NCBI RefSeq assembly: GCF_964340395.1
Contig: NC_135563.1
Span: forward strand, 9,457,575 to 9,521,574
DNA length: 64,000 nt
From: Glandiceps talaboti
Lineage: Eukaryota; Hemichordata; Enteropneusta; Spengelidae
Direction of reading: 5' to 3'
Under the pieces are notes generated by a model. The model worked only from the letters and a program-made list of their open reading frames with translations, was not told the DNA's origin and did no database searches. Of the stretch, positions 12,120 to 24,882 are shown in pieces. How positions within the stretch are numbered: position 1 is the first letter of the stretch; each line of letters opens with the position of its first letter. A program made the position numbers and the translations under genes.

Positions 12120-13715
12120 GCACTGTGACCTGTGTCATTTTGTGTCCACGCTAGTGTACCAGTTTTGCACTGTAGTCTGTTTTTTAATGTCATTTTATAT
12201 CGCCATTATCTGTTTTCAACGTGTCCTCTCACTTGCCACTTTTCTTGTATCGCACTGAGGCCCGTTTCATTTTGTGTCCACAGTAATTGTGCAAGTTTCG
12301 CACTGTAGACTTGTTTTTTAATGTCCTTTTATATTGCCATTGTCTCTCTTTTCAACATTTCCCCTCACTTGCCACTTTTTTTCGCACTGTGGCCCGTTTT
12401 ATTTTGTGTCCACACTAATGTGCCAGTTTCGCACTGTAGACTTGTTTTTTAATGTCCTTTTATATCGCAATTGTCTCTGTTTTCAATGTGTCCTCTCACT
12501 TGCCACTTTTCTTGTTTCGCACTGGGGCCCGTTTCATTTTGTGTCCACACTAATGTGCCAGTTTCGCACTGTAGACTTGTTTTTTAACATCCTTTTATAT
12601 TGCCATTGTCTCTGTTTTCAACATTTCCCCTCACTTGCCACTTTTTTTCGCACTATGGCCCATTTTATTTTGTGTCCACACTAATGTGCCAGTTTCGCAC
12701 TGTAGACTTGTTTTTCAATGTCTTTTTATATCACAGTTGTCTCTGTTTTCAACATATCCTCACACTTGCCACTTTTCTTGCTTCGCACTGTGGCCCGTTT
12801 CAGTTTGTGTCCACACTAATGTGCCAGTTTCGCATTGTGAACTGATTTTTAATGTCTTTTATATCGCAATTGTCTCTGTTTTCAACGTGTCCTCTCACTT
12901 GCCACTTTTCTTAATTCGCACTGTGACCTGTGTCATTTTGTGTCCACGCTAGTGTACCAGTTTTGCACTGTAGTCTGTTTTTTAATGTCATTTTATATCG
13001 CCATTATCTGTTTTCAACGTGTCCTCTCACTTGCCACTTTTCTTGTATCGCACTGAGGCCCGTTTCATTTTGTGTCCACAGTAATTGTGCAAGTTTCGCA
13101 CTGTAGACTTGTTTTTTAATGTCCTTTTATATTGCCATTGTCTCTCTTTTCAACATTTCCCCTCACTTGCCACTTTTTTTCGCACTGTGGCCCGTTTTAT
13201 TTTGTGTCCACACTAATGTGCCAGTTTCGCACTGTAGACTTGTTTTTTAATGTCCTTTTATATCGCAATTGTCTCTGTTTTCAATGTGTCCTCTCACTTG
13301 CCACTTTTCTTGTTTCGCACTGGGGCCCGTTTCATTTTGTGTCCACACTAATGTGCCAGTTTCGCACTGTAGACTTGTTTTTTAACATCCTTTTATATTG
13401 CCATTGTCTCTGTTTTCAACATTTCCCCTCACTTGCCACTTTTTTTCGCACTATGGCCCATTTTATTTTGTGTCCACACTAATGTGCCAGTTTCGCACTG
13501 TAGACTTGTTTTTCAATGTCTTTTTATATCACAGTTGTCTCTGTTTTCAACATATCCTCACACTTGCCACTTTTCTTGCTTCGCACTGTGGCCCGTTTCA
13601 GTTTGTGTCCACACTAATGTGCCAGTTTCGCATTGTGAACTGATTTTTAATGTCTTTTATATCGCAATTGTCTCTGTTTTCAACGTGTCCTCTCACTTGC
13701 CACTTTTCTTAATTC
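12120..13715. repeat. Higher-order duplication in the satellite, period 798 bp
   Basis: 12120-12917 is repeated at 12918-13715 with no difference that I noticed; the open frames at 12334-12684 and 13132-13482 translate identically. 798 is six 133-bp units. The junction falls in a GCACTGTGACCTGTGTC segment. This looks like a recent unequal crossover, although an assembly duplication would look the same. Confidence 0.85.
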
Positions 13716-14469
13716 GCACTGTGGCCCGTTTCGTTTTGTGTCCACACTTATGTGCCATTTTCGCACTGTAGACTTGTTTTTTAATGTCCTTTTATATTGC
13801 CATTGTCTCTGTTTTCAACATTTCCGGCCACTTGCCACTTTTTTCGCACTGTGGCCCATTTCATTTTATGTCCACACTAATGTTCCAGTTTCGCACTGTG
13901 GACTGTTTTAATGTCTTTTTATTTAACCACTGTCTGTTTTCAACATGTCCTCTCACTTGCCACTTTTCTTGTTTCGCACTGTGGCCTGTTTCATTTTATG
14001 TCCACACTCATGTGCCAGTTTTGCACTGTGAACTGTTTTTTAATGTCCTTTTATATCGCCATTGTCTGTTTTTAACGTGTCCTCTCACTTGCCACTTTTC
14101 TTGTTTCGCATGGTGGCCTGCTTCATTGTCTGTTTTCAACATGTCCTTTCACTTGCCACTTTTCTTGTTTCGCACTGTGGCGTGTTTTATTTTGTGTCCA
14201 CTCTAATGTGCCAGTTTCGCACTGTGGACTATTTTTTAATGTCATTTTATATCACCATTGTCTCTGTTTTTAATATGTCCTCTCTCACTTGCAACTTTTT
14301 TTTTCGCACTGTGTCCCATTTCATTTTGTGTCCACACTAATGTGCCAGTTCTCAATGTAGACTTCTTTTTTAATGTCATTTTATACTGCCATTGCCTGTT
14401 TTCAACGTGTCCTTTCACTTGCCACTTTTCTTGTTTCGCACTGTGGCCCGTTTCATTTTGTGTCCACAC

Positions 14470-15790
14470 TAATGTGCCAGTTTCGCATTGTGAACTGTTT
14501 TTTAATGTCCTTTTATATCGCAATTGTCTCTGTTTTCAATGTGTCCTCTCACTTGCCACTTTTCTTAATTCGCACTGTGGCCCGTTTCGTTTTGTGTCCA
14601 CACTAATGTGCCAGTTTCGCACTGTAGACTTGTTTTTTAATGTCCTTTTACACTGCCATTGTCTCTGTTTTAATATGTCCTATCACTTGCCACTTTTTTT
14701 CGCACTGTGTCCCATTTCATTTTGTGTCCACACTAGTGTGCCAGTTTCGCACTGTGGACTGTTTTTTAATGTCTTTTTATTTAACCACTCTGTTTTCAAC
14801 GTGTCCTCTCACTTGCCACTTTTCTTGTTTCGCACGGTGGCCTGTTTCATTTTGTGTCCACACTAGTGTGCCAGTTTCGCACTGTGGACTGTTTTTTAAT
14901 GTCATTTTATATCACCACTGTCTGTTTTTAACATGTCCCTCTCACTTGCCACTTTTCTTGTTTCGCACTGTGGTCTATTTCATTTTGTGTCCACACTAAT
15001 GTGCCAGTTTCGCACTGTAGACTTGTTTTTTAATGTCCTTTTATATTGCAATTGTCTCTGTTTTCAACATGTCCTCTCACTTGCCACTTTTCTTAATTCG
15101 CACTGTGACTCGTTTCATTTTGTGTCCACACTAATGTGCCAGTTTCGCATTGTGAACTGTTTTTTAATGTCCTTTTATATCGCAATTGTCTCTGTTTTCA
15201 ATGTGTCCTCTCACTTGCCACTTTTCTTAATTCGCACTGTGGCCCGTTTCGTTTTGTGTCCACACTAATGTGCCAGTTTCGCACTGTAGACTTGTTTTTT
15301 AATGTCCTTTTACACTGCCATTGTCTCTGTTTTAATATGTCCTATCACTTGCCACTTTTTTTCGCACTGTGTCCCATTTCATTTTCTGTCCACACTAGTG
15401 TGCCAGTTTCGCACTGTGGACTGTTTTTTAATGTCTTTTTATTTAACCACTCTGTTTTCAACGTGTCCTCTCACTTGCCACTTTTCTTGTTTCGCACGGT
15501 GGCCTGTTTCATTTTGTGTCCACACTAGTGTGCCAGTTTCGCACTGTGGACTGTTTTTTAATGTCATTTTATATCACCACTGTCTGTTTTTAACATGTCC
15601 CTCTCACTTGCCACTTTTCTTGTTTCGCACTGTGGTCTATTTCATTTTGTGTCCACACTAATGTGCCAGTTTCGCACTGTAGACTTGTTTTTTAATGTCC
15701 TTTTATATTGCAATTGTCTGTTTTCAACATGTCCTCTCACTTGCCACTTTTCTTAATTCGCACTGTGACTCGTTTCATTTTATGTCCACA
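14470..15790. repeat. Second higher-order duplication, period about 662 bp
   Basis: 14470-15131 recurs at 15132-15790. Differences include GTGTCC versus CTGTCC near 14720/15382 and a 2-base deletion near 15710. The period is about five basic units. It carries more differences than the 798-bp pair, so it is probably older. Confidence 0.8.
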
Positions 15791-16435
15791 CTAATGTGCC
15801 AGTAGACTGTTTTTTAATGTCGTTTTATGTCGCCATTGTCTGTTTTCAATGTGTCCTCTCATCACTTGCCACTTTTGTTTCGCACTGTGACTTGTTTCAT
15901 TTTGTGTCCACACTAATGTGCCAGTTTCGCACTGTGAACTGTTTTTAATGTCTTTTTATATAACCATTGTGTTTTCAACGTCTCCTCTCACTTGCCACTT
16001 TCCTTGTTTCGAACTGTGGCCCATTTCATTTTATGTCCACACTAAAGTGCCAGTTTCGCACTGTGGACTGTTTTTTAATGTCTTTTTATATAACCACTGT
16101 CTGTTTTCAACGTGTCCTCTCACTTGCCACTTTTCTTGTTTCGCACTGTGGCCCATTTCATTTTGTGTCCACATTAATGTGCCAGTTTCGCACTGTGGAC
16201 TGTTTTTTAATGTCCTTTTATATCGCCATTGTCTGTTTTCAACGTGTCCTCTCACTTGCCACTTTTCTTGTTTCGCACTGTGGCTGTTTTATTTTGTGTC
16301 CACACTAATTTGCGTGTTTCGCACTGTGGACTGTTTTTGAAAGTCCCTTTGTATCACCACTTTCTGTTTTCAACATGTCCTCTCAATTGCCACTTTTCTT
16401 GTTTCGCACTGTGGCCCGTTTTATGTCCACACTAA

Positions 16436-17257
16436 TCATCATTACATTAGGTTTTTTAAATCTCCGGTTGGCATCACCGGTAGTTACCATATGTCATCCA
16501 TCTCAGAAGGATGAAGTTCAAAATCTCCATAGGCATTCACATAGAAGATCCTTCGCATTTGGATGTTTATGATTCCAAATTTGTAGTAGGCACTAAAGCT
16601 TCCATCTGTCTGTCCATTCCATTGCAATGATGGACTTCCTTACCAAAAGTAGGTAATAGGTGGATGTTTTGTATGTTCTTGTTGTGTTTTGGGCTGCAAG
16701 TTCATTAACCTGATCGTGTAACACTTGAATACTTGACAGTGCTTGACTTACCAAATGTTTGATTTGCTGTTCTCCCTGTGTTTACTTTGTAAATTCCAAA
16801 TCTTTGTTCTTCAGGGGCTGTCATCTTTGGGATGAAATTGAAATTTATATGTATTGGTGCATCTGACTATATCAATATGTAGGAGGAACGTCATTTTTTT
16901 TACCTTGTCTGACTACCATCAGACAGAACTTGGTTGGTGCTGATTATATGTGTGTCGGAGTATACATATATATGGAGTTTGTGTTGTCTTCCATATACAC
17001 ACTCTTCATATATGTAGTCCATCCTGCCTAGCAGCTTACATCAGATTATATAGTCATCAGCTCCTCTCCCCATTGAGGGTGTCCTCAAGGAAGGCTCTAT
17101 TAGCCATAGAGTGATGGCTTTTCAGTCACACATTAAACCCTGTTCATACAATATATCTGTATGCATAATCTGAAAGAAAGAAACAAAAATAAATGTCAGT
17201 GTTCTGCCAAGGTTTAAAGTTAGTGGTGTCAATATCCCATAGGCTGCAACAAAATGG
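16436..17257. other. No gene seen
   Basis: Sequence between the satellite and the transposon. No exon, RNA or terminal repeat could be supported on either strand. Confidence 0.45.
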
Positions 17258-17262
17258 GGACA

Positions 17263-18543
17263 CAGGGTTCGTACACTTAAAGCAAAACAAAATTCCAGGA
17301 CTTTCCAGGGGTTTTTCATCAGTTTTCCAGGGGTATTCATATTGATTTTGACCATTTTCCAGGGGTGTTGACACTTAAGTATATTTTTTGAATGACATCT
17401 AATTGTCTGATGTAGACGAAAAAAATAACAACAGTTCCCATAATATGTCACAAAACATTTTAAAGACAATCGACACTGCAAGATGTTGGTTTCAAAACCA
17501 CGTTTGCACGCTAAGATTAACGGAGAAACCTCTCTCCTACCCCCTAAGTAGCCGTTTCATCAAGCAGGTGCATTGATCGTGTAAGATTGAGTCTCAGCAT
17601 TCGTCAGTCTAATTCAGACATATCCAGAAAATTAAATTAAAAACTAAAGTTTGTCCTCGTTATTGTATGATTTGATGTTACTAGATTTATAAGTCACCTA
17701 AAATAATTTTTTTCTTCAAAAATTTTAATAAAAACGTCATTTACGTAACGAAATTTCGAGCTATGAATAACTGAATACATTCATTGCTTGCGTCTCGATG
17801 TTTCTGTACGGACGCCACGAGTTGCGGAACATCGCGATTTCTCAACTCAACTTGACTATTGACGAATGTTACTGTACCGACAACATAAAACAGTAGTTTA
17901 TTCTTTTAGAACATGTAACACAAATACCCATTTATCGACGACATAAAAGTCACAACCGTACTTCCACAACCCGGAAATTCAACTGCATGCTGCACTTCCC
18001 TAGGCCCTAGCCATGCCTGAGCTTGTAGTATGTCGACTCATGCGCCGAACTTGTAACAATTTCTAATCGTGGTTGATGATGCTTTGATACTCGCTACTTG
18101 TTAACAGACCCCGACCGGGACTGTTACAGTGTTACAATATCATGTCCCTGAAATGACGACTGGGAGATGTATGGAGTAGCAAGATCGAAACAAACACTGC
18201 GGGGCCCATTCAACTAATCATATGCACGGTCTGTGGGGCGAAGTGTCTCGTGGAACGATCGTTTGACTGTCTGGGTTCAATCGGCATGAATTTTGATTCA
18301 CCACCGTGGCGAAAGACTTTGAAAATATTTTCGCCATTTCACATTTACGAGATTCAGAATCATACGAATGGGTGGCTCGAGCACAGACATGACGATCATC
18401 AATATTAATCGATCGATTGATCATGATCATTTTCCAGGGTTTTCCAGGGGTAGGGCGCATTTTTCCAGGGTTTTCCAGGGCTTTCCAGGGAGGGTTTGAA
18501 ATTCCAGGGTTTTCCAGGGTTTTCCAGGACCGTGCGAACCCTG
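17263..18543. mobile_element. 1281-bp non-autonomous DNA transposon, CAGGGTTCG termini
   Basis: Left end is CAGGGTTCGTAC. The right end read from the other strand is CAGGGTTCGCAC, so the inverted repeats match at 11 of 12 bases. GGACA flanks both sides (17258-17262 and 18544-18548). About a dozen TTCCAGG motifs crowd the two ends (17290-17370 and 18430-18530), like subterminal transposase-binding repeats. No transposase reading frame is present. The CAG terminus resembles hAT, while the 5-bp target duplication does not fit classic 8-bp hAT. A damaged second copy is in a BRD8 intron (38856 to about 40690). Confidence 0.8.
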
Positions 18544-19030
18544 GGACATTTTACCTCAGGACGGCAACAATCATCAGTTGATAATAAAACCTCAAACTAA
18601 CTATTTTTTATTGATAATCAACGACCCAGTTATTTCACAATCAAAATTAATACTATAATATATAAGCCTAGTAAACTATTTTGCAAATATCAGGGGAGGA
18701 ATTCAAATTTCATTATCGCCAAAGCAAAGCTGTCTCCCCTAACATCATTTACAATGTAAACAAGTCATTGAGAATAAAGTATTCCCCACTTTGATTGGGT
18801 TTTAAAGAATTGGCAGTTTATGTTGTCATTTTCTTGATATCACTACTCTGATCATGCAACAACACTTGTGAACCTCTTAGATATGTTGTGTCTGCTCGTT
18901 GGACATGGAACATGCCTACTCATGTTGTGTCTCCTCGTTGGACATGGGACATGCCTTCTCTTCAAGATGATGTGATGGAATAAACCATTCAACAATAGAG
19001 GATGGGTCGGGTACGGGTGTGGGGGGGGGG

Positions 19031-20785
19031 CACCTGTTCGAGCATGTCTGAGTTATGGCTTTGGACATGAAAACTGCACCAACAAAATTGCTGCCAGGTG
19101 GATTGTATCACGACAAAAATGGATATGCACATGTATGTCATAGAACACTGTCCTAATACCAACTTTGAATGAGATCTGTTCAAGCATGTCTGAGTTATGG
19201 CTTTGGACATGGAAAATTCATAAACAAAATGGCTGCGAGGCGGCCATATTGGATTGTATCATGACATCGATGAATATGCACATATATGTCATAGAACACT
19301 GTCCTAATACCACCTTTGAATGAGATCTGTTTAAGCATGTCTGAGTTATAGCTTTGGACATGGAAAATTCGCAAACAAAATGGCTGCCAGGCAGCCATAT
19401 TGGATTGTATCATGACAACAATGAATAGGCACATGTATGTCATAGAACACTGTCCTCATACCAACTTTGAATCAGATCTGTTCAAGCATGTCTGAGGTAT
19501 GGCTTTAGACAGGGAAAATTCGCAAACAAAATGGCTGCCAGGCAGCCATATTGGATCATATCACGACGAAAATGAATATGCACATGTATGTCATAGAACA
19601 ATGTCCGACATGTAATACCATCTTCGAATAAGATCCGTTCAAGGCTGCCAGGCAGCCATATTGGATCATATCACGACGAAAATGAATATGCACATGTATG
19701 TCATAGAACACTGGATTGTATAACGACAACAATGAATATGCACATGTATGTCATAGAACACTGTCCTAATACCACCTTTGAATGAGATTTGTTCACGCAT
19801 GTCTGAGTTATGGCTTTGGACATGGAAAATTCGAAAACAAAATGACTGCTAGGCGGCCATATTGAATTGTATCATGACAACAATGAATATGCACATGTAT
19901 GTCATAGAACACTGTCCTAATACCAACTTTGAATGAGATCTGTTCAAGCATGTCCGAGTTATGGCTTTGGACATGGAAAATTTGCAAACAAAATGGCTGC
20001 CAGGCAGCCATATTGGGTCGTATCATGACAAAAATGGATATGCACATGTATGTCATAGGGATATGCACATGTATGTCATAGAACAATGTCCTACAAATGA
20101 GATCTGTTCAAGCACGTCTGAGTTATGGCTTTGGACATGGAAAATTCACAAACAAAATGGCTGGCAGGCAGCCATATTGGATCGTATCACGATGAAAATG
20201 AATATGCATATGTATGTCATAGAACACTGTCCTAATACCACCTTTGAATGAGATCTGTTCAAGCATGTCTGAGTTATGGCTTTGGACATGGAAACTTCGC
20301 AGCAAACAAAATGGCTGCCAGGCAGCCATATTGGGTTGTATCATGACAAAAATGGATATGCATATGTATGTCATAGAACAATGTCCTACATGTAATACCA
20401 CCTTCGAATGAGATCTGTTCAAGCATGTCTGAGTTATGGCTTTGGACATAGAAAATTCGCAAACAAAATGGCTGCCAGGCAGCCATATTGGATCGTATCA
20501 CAACAAAAATGAATATGCGCATGTATGTTATAGAACACTGCCCTAATACCAACTTTGAATGAGATCTCTTCAAGCATGTCTGAGTTATGGCTTTGGACAT
20601 GGAAAATTTGCAAACAAAATGGCTGCCAGGCAGCCATATTGGGTCGTATCACGACAAAAATGGATATGTACATGTACGTCATAGAACACTGTCCGAATAC
20701 CAACTTTGAATGAGATTTGTTCAAGCATGTCTGAGTTATGGCTTTGGACATGAAAATTCGCAAACAAAATGGCTGCCAGACTCAT
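19031..20785. repeat. Tandem array of about 151-bp units with a 19-bp palindrome
   Basis: About 11 units plus one partial. Each has GATCTGTTCAAGCATGTCTG, GAGTTATGGCTTTGGACATG, then the palindrome ATGGCTGCCAGGCAGCCAT, then AATATGCACATGTATGTCAT. Near 19635-19745 one unit is deleted internally and partly re-duplicated. Each palindrome carries two inverted CAA(A/T)ATGGCTGCC sites resembling the YY1 motif. The minus-strand open frames here are repeat products. Confidence 0.9.
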
Positions 20786-20849
20786 TAACATATTTATTTT
20801 GTTTTTACATTACAAAAAAAAATCATCAAAAATAGAAAAGATGTGCTGA

Positions 20850-21110
20850 CGTGAAATTAACAAATCTGAGTAAGGTACCCTCTGCGCATCAACACACCAA
20901 GCAATCTGACATTGAGTATTTGAGGAGATGATGAAAATATCATTTTTGGAAAAAAAATCGTAAAAAATTGAAAATGGCACAGATCAACTTGGCATAAACA
21001 AATCTGAATAGCCTCCCCCCAAGGAACATGCACACCAAATATCAAAGTATTCTGACTGTCACTTTCGGAGAAGATGATGAAAATAAAAAAAGTTGACAGA
21101 CAGACCATGA
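20850..21110. repeat. Diverged tandem dimer, about 125-bp period
   Basis: 20855-20942 and 20990-21084 align: ACAAATCTGA, then CACACCAA, then a shared GAGATGATGAAAAT or GAAGATGATGAAAATA end. No coding sequence. Confidence 0.6.
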
Positions 21111-21529
21111 TCACTTATACCTCTATACCTATACTACATATGTATACCAACCTATACCCAAAGCTTACGCTGTCAGCGAAAAATTAACAAGAATTTTAAT
21201 TTGCTTGCATTGTTCCCTGTGGCAATTTATGTGTGCACATACAGTGCCTGCATGTCTCTAGGGGTTTAGAATTGTTATTATTGTAATGAACAGTGTGTGA
21301 AGCCTCTTTCTTATCTATCTGAATAGTTCTTGGACATTGAACTTAAATAATAACACATGCCAACAAGCAAAATATCACAATTTAGTGCCTGCAAAAAGAT
21401 TTGTACTCTTACAAAAAATTTAATGCCAAAGCCAAAGGTGATTTTAGCTGGATTTATTTATCGTACAGTGCTATAATTTGCCTGGATATCTTAGATTGAA
21501 GGTAAATGGCCTTGCAGTAATCAGTAAGG

Positions 21530-21686
21530 TTTTACAGGACATTTCGCTACATTTGCAAGGTTAGACTATATTTTCTGTAAATTTTACAGGACATTTCGCT
21601 AGACTTGCCAGGTTAGACTATATCTTCTGTAAATTTTACAGGACATTTCACTAGACCTGCAAGGTTAGACTATATCTTCTGTAAAT
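21530..21686. repeat. 52-bp tandem repeat, three copies
   Basis: TTTTACAGGACATTTCGCTA starts at 21530, 21582 and (with one change) 21634, giving an exact 52-base period. Differences between copies are few, so the expansion is fairly recent. Confidence 0.9.
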
Positions 21687-21689
21687 GCT

Positions 21690-22911
21690 ATACCATGTCA
21701 AGTACTGTTGACTTTGCTTGGAAATTCCTACATCCTTGATGCTATGATCTGCTGTGATCTATTATTATTTGTCAGAAATTACACATTACATTCCCCCCCC
21801 CCTCACCCCCATTGCTCATTCCATTTTGGGTGTTGTCTGTTAGACAAATAACACAACTTCACATGTATCTGAGTATTTATGTTGTTGTCAATTATTTTGT
21901 GATAGATGCAACAATACATAAATCAAAAATACACAGCCCTAGTTTTCATTTTCAACAAAATTAAGATGAAACATTTTATAAGGCAAACATCAACTTAGTA
22001 CAGTAGCGGTTTCACTATGTCACTCTCAGTCCTTCACTAGAACTGCTCCACTGAGTCACACAGAATAAAACATAATTTTTTTTTAAAAAAGTATTGTAAA
22101 TAAAAACAAAGCTACAATTATTGCAGCTAAGACCAACCCCTACAAAGAAATGGTATGTGCCATAGTGGTCTTTCATGATCTTATCTTATTACTATAAAGC
22201 AGGTATCTCTTTTTGCCCGGTAAAATACTCGGTATCTTACCAAGCTTCTGTGATTATGGCTGGGTTTGTCCTAGTTTCACAACAGGTGGCAGCAGTATAC
22301 ATAATAATTACAGGAGTAGTCATTCACTTGAAGTCACAAGTCGGCAGACAACTTCCAAGAGTGCTCCAATCAACACAGACAACGGGCAATTTATTTAGTT
22401 TACATCCAACTATTATAACTTTGACAGGAAAAACAGCAAATATGGCGAAACTATTTGAAAACAGAAATTGGAAATTCAGAGATTGCAATCACTAATTCTT
22501 TAATAGGACCTCAAAAAATTAATCTCTGAATAAGGGGGCAAATAATATAATTTCTAAGACAATAGATGGACTTCAGGGGAGCTGCCTTACCATTCAGCAA
22601 AGCAGGTACTGGGTAGAGGTTAACTACATTTGTATCAATGAATGTTTACTAACTACAAAATTTGCTGTAAAAATAAACAATGTACTACCTCAGTATTAAA
22701 AACATTATAACACACTGCATACTCAACTCTCGGTCATGATTGGTCAATGCTACATCACATGTTATGGACCATTCTCGTGCTGTTCCACGATAAATGATGT
22801 AGCAGGCACTAATTAATGGAACTAGTCCCTAGCTCCATTGATTAGAGCCTTATGATGACATCATATATACACGAATAATGATGATATTTTCAAAGAACAA
22901 CAAATTGTAAA
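21690..22911. other. No gene supported
   Basis: A plus-strand open frame at 22175-22495 has no recognisable domain. Part of it (around CAAGTCGGCAGACAACTTCC) resembles 23795-23825, so it is more likely dispersed repeat than gene. Short C-rich runs occur near 21791. Confidence 0.4.
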
Positions 22912-23147
22912 CATGTCTGGCTCGTCTGAAACTACAACCACAAGCAGCAGCCAACATGAATGTTTTGCTCGATTCATCGAAATTTCGGAAGAAGAGCTGG
23001 CCAACATTATCTATGAGAAAGACTCTAAAAAGCAAAGACAGTAATCAAGACAGCAGTTGGTATTTTTGAGAACTATTTGTCATTGGGACAACTCTAAAAG
23101 GTTATTGAACACAATGCAAACAAACTCTGCTTGCTGGAGAAGTTTGT
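22912..23147 (+). pseudogene. Broken Crypton-like (DUF3504-type) N-terminal fragment
   Basis: An ATG at 22912 opens 44 codons containing RFIEISEEELANIIYEKDSK. This matches my memory of the start of Crypton-type tyrosine-recombinase (DUF3504/ZMYM-like) proteins: an acidic EEEL helix, then KDSKxTK, then xxYL. After the KDSK stretch the frame shifts by one base. The new frame continues with KTVIKTAVGIFENYL, meets a stop, then reads KVIEHNANKLCLLEKF, which fits the next helix. One frameshift and one stop mark it as dead. The catalytic domain is absent. The family assignment is from motif resemblance only. Confidence 0.45.
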
Positions 23148-23149
23148 TA

Positions 23150-24783
23150 TAATCATTTTAGTGTGCTGTGGGTGTATGATTCTTGTGCCCTCATTGTCAG
23201 TCAATATATGTGCACTATACCACTCTCCCTGTCATTTTTTTGACAAAGGAAAGAGCAGCTATGTGGACAGCAAATGAACAGTCAGTAACAACTAATTGCT
23301 CTGTTAATTCTGGGCTAACGGCTGTACATTTAAAAAAAAAGCACCAAAAAAAGGGGGCTATATTTGCCTTGATGTCGCCAAAGTCCCTAAAAATTGGAAC
23401 TAGCTACAAAATTAAATTCTCACTCCCAAGGCAAAAAGGAAAAAGTTGTTTGCTGACTGAAACAGACACTATTGCCTCTAGAAGGAATTGACAAGTGTTG
23501 ATTTATTCACAAAGTGTAGCCGAAAATAGAATTAGAAACAGACTACACTCAAAAGGTTTTTTGTGTGTGGAAGTTTAAAAAAATGTAATTTCCAAGCCTC
23601 AACAAAGTGGAAAACGAGTTGAAACTTGTAAGGGTTTGTTTCCAAAATTTACCAGATGTTTACGGAATGCCGACAAATGACGCACCCATGAACAACATTA
23701 TCACTGCGACTTTTGGCGACCCATACTGAAAAAAATATACCGAGAAAAAAATACTAACCGGATAATTACCAGTAAGCTTAGTCGTCGTCCACCTCAAGTC
23801 GCTAGTCGGCAGACAACTTCTAAGACGGTCTTGTGTCAGCAGGTATCAATTTCAAGTTATCTCCCAGGATTAGTCTTCGGATGTCCCATGAAGGTCCCAG
23901 AACTTGTTCCAAAGATGCTACCATACTTGTTAGGCTGTTTCCGAATGGCGACTACTGTCAGTGTGACATGTTCCCACTTTCATCGCTGATGGCGATGCAT
24001 GTTAGAGCCCAATTTCACTACAAAAAAAACATTATAAGTCACTGTTGGGATTAGTTTAGCAGTCAACTATGCTATCACTTGGCAAGAACAAGTTGACGGC
24101 CCGTTTCAAAAGGAGACGAGCTGCGTTTTGCCTTCACTGTAGTAATACCATACCATTACAGTCGCATGGACATGTACACGTGGTACGTACGTATACAGTA
24201 TTGTATTTGGAAATGTCAATGCGTCACATTGCCACCATCACATTTACACTCGATCATAACACCCTTTTAAATCTTGCAAATTTCTACAAAACATTTCTTC
24301 AAATACTTTCGAGTGTATAAAGTCATCAAATATGGTTTTCGATGAAGTTGCATGGGTAAAACAGGCGAAAAATACGGATTTTAAGAATGACTATTGAACG
24401 CTTACCAAATCTCAATTTGGGCGCCTGCCTCGTTCTGAGTATTTGAACCTTGACCTTGATAAAATAATCACTATGCATGGAAAATCGCGAGAACCTTTCT
24501 GAGACTTGGCCTAATGTCCAGTCCGGGCCACAGGGGCACGTATTATTGCTTAGATTGCCGTTTCCTTAAGAAAACATGGTACGATTTCTGCCGCTACAAA
24601 CGTATCAATCTCTATACTAGTAGAAATATTTTCTTTTCTACTTACATACAGGTAGGAGTGTATAGTCAAAAGGTTGTTATATTTAGTCTCTAGACCTGGA
24701 AAAGAACAATCTAAGAAATATTGCACGCCTCTATGCTCCCGACCTAGCGTACATGGAAACACACGAGCGCCCTCTATGGCACC

Positions 24784-24786
<3 letters not shown>
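23150..24786. other. No gene supported
   Basis: Open frames at 23183-23491, 23833-24054 and 24069-24320 have no recognisable domain, no convincing splice context and no conserved motif. I would not annotate them as genes. Confidence 0.4.

Positions 24787-24880
<94 letters not shown>
24787..24880. repeat. AG dinucleotide microsatellite
   Basis: 47 uninterrupted AG units. Poly-Glu-Arg and poly-Ser-Leu open frames here are by-products. Confidence 0.98.

Positions 24881-24882
<2 letters not shown>

Larger units (their letters stand above)
11940..16435. repeat. 4.5-kb satellite array, about 133-bp unit
   Basis: About 33 units, each with recognisable blocks: TCACTTGCCACTTTTCTTG, TTTCGCACTGTGGCCCG, TTTTGTGTCCACACTAATG and TGCCAGTTTCGCACTGTAG. 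Units left of about 12.1 kb are degenerate. At 133 bases the unit is not a multiple of three, so successive units are read in rotating frames. That explains the overlapping Phe/Cys/His-rich open frames on the plus strand, which are not genes. Confidence 0.95.

Noticed and set aside
12334-16340. Overlapping plus-strand open frames of 65-202 residues rich in Phe, Cys and His
   Set aside because: They are translations of the 133-bp satellite in rotating frames, with no splice sites or domain; the same peptide appears in several frames.
4617-20785. CRISPR-like regular arrays
   Set aside because: Units are contiguous or diverged tandem repeats without unique spacers, and the genome is an animal's.
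19195-20791. Minus-strand open frames ending in FPCPKP in the 151-bp array
   Set aside because: Same peptide repeated because the array unit is nearly a multiple of three; no exon structure.
23183-24320. Open frames at 23183-23491, 23833-24054 and 24069-24320 as genes
   Set aside because: No recognisable motif, no splice context; part resembles 22320-22370, suggesting repeat sequence.
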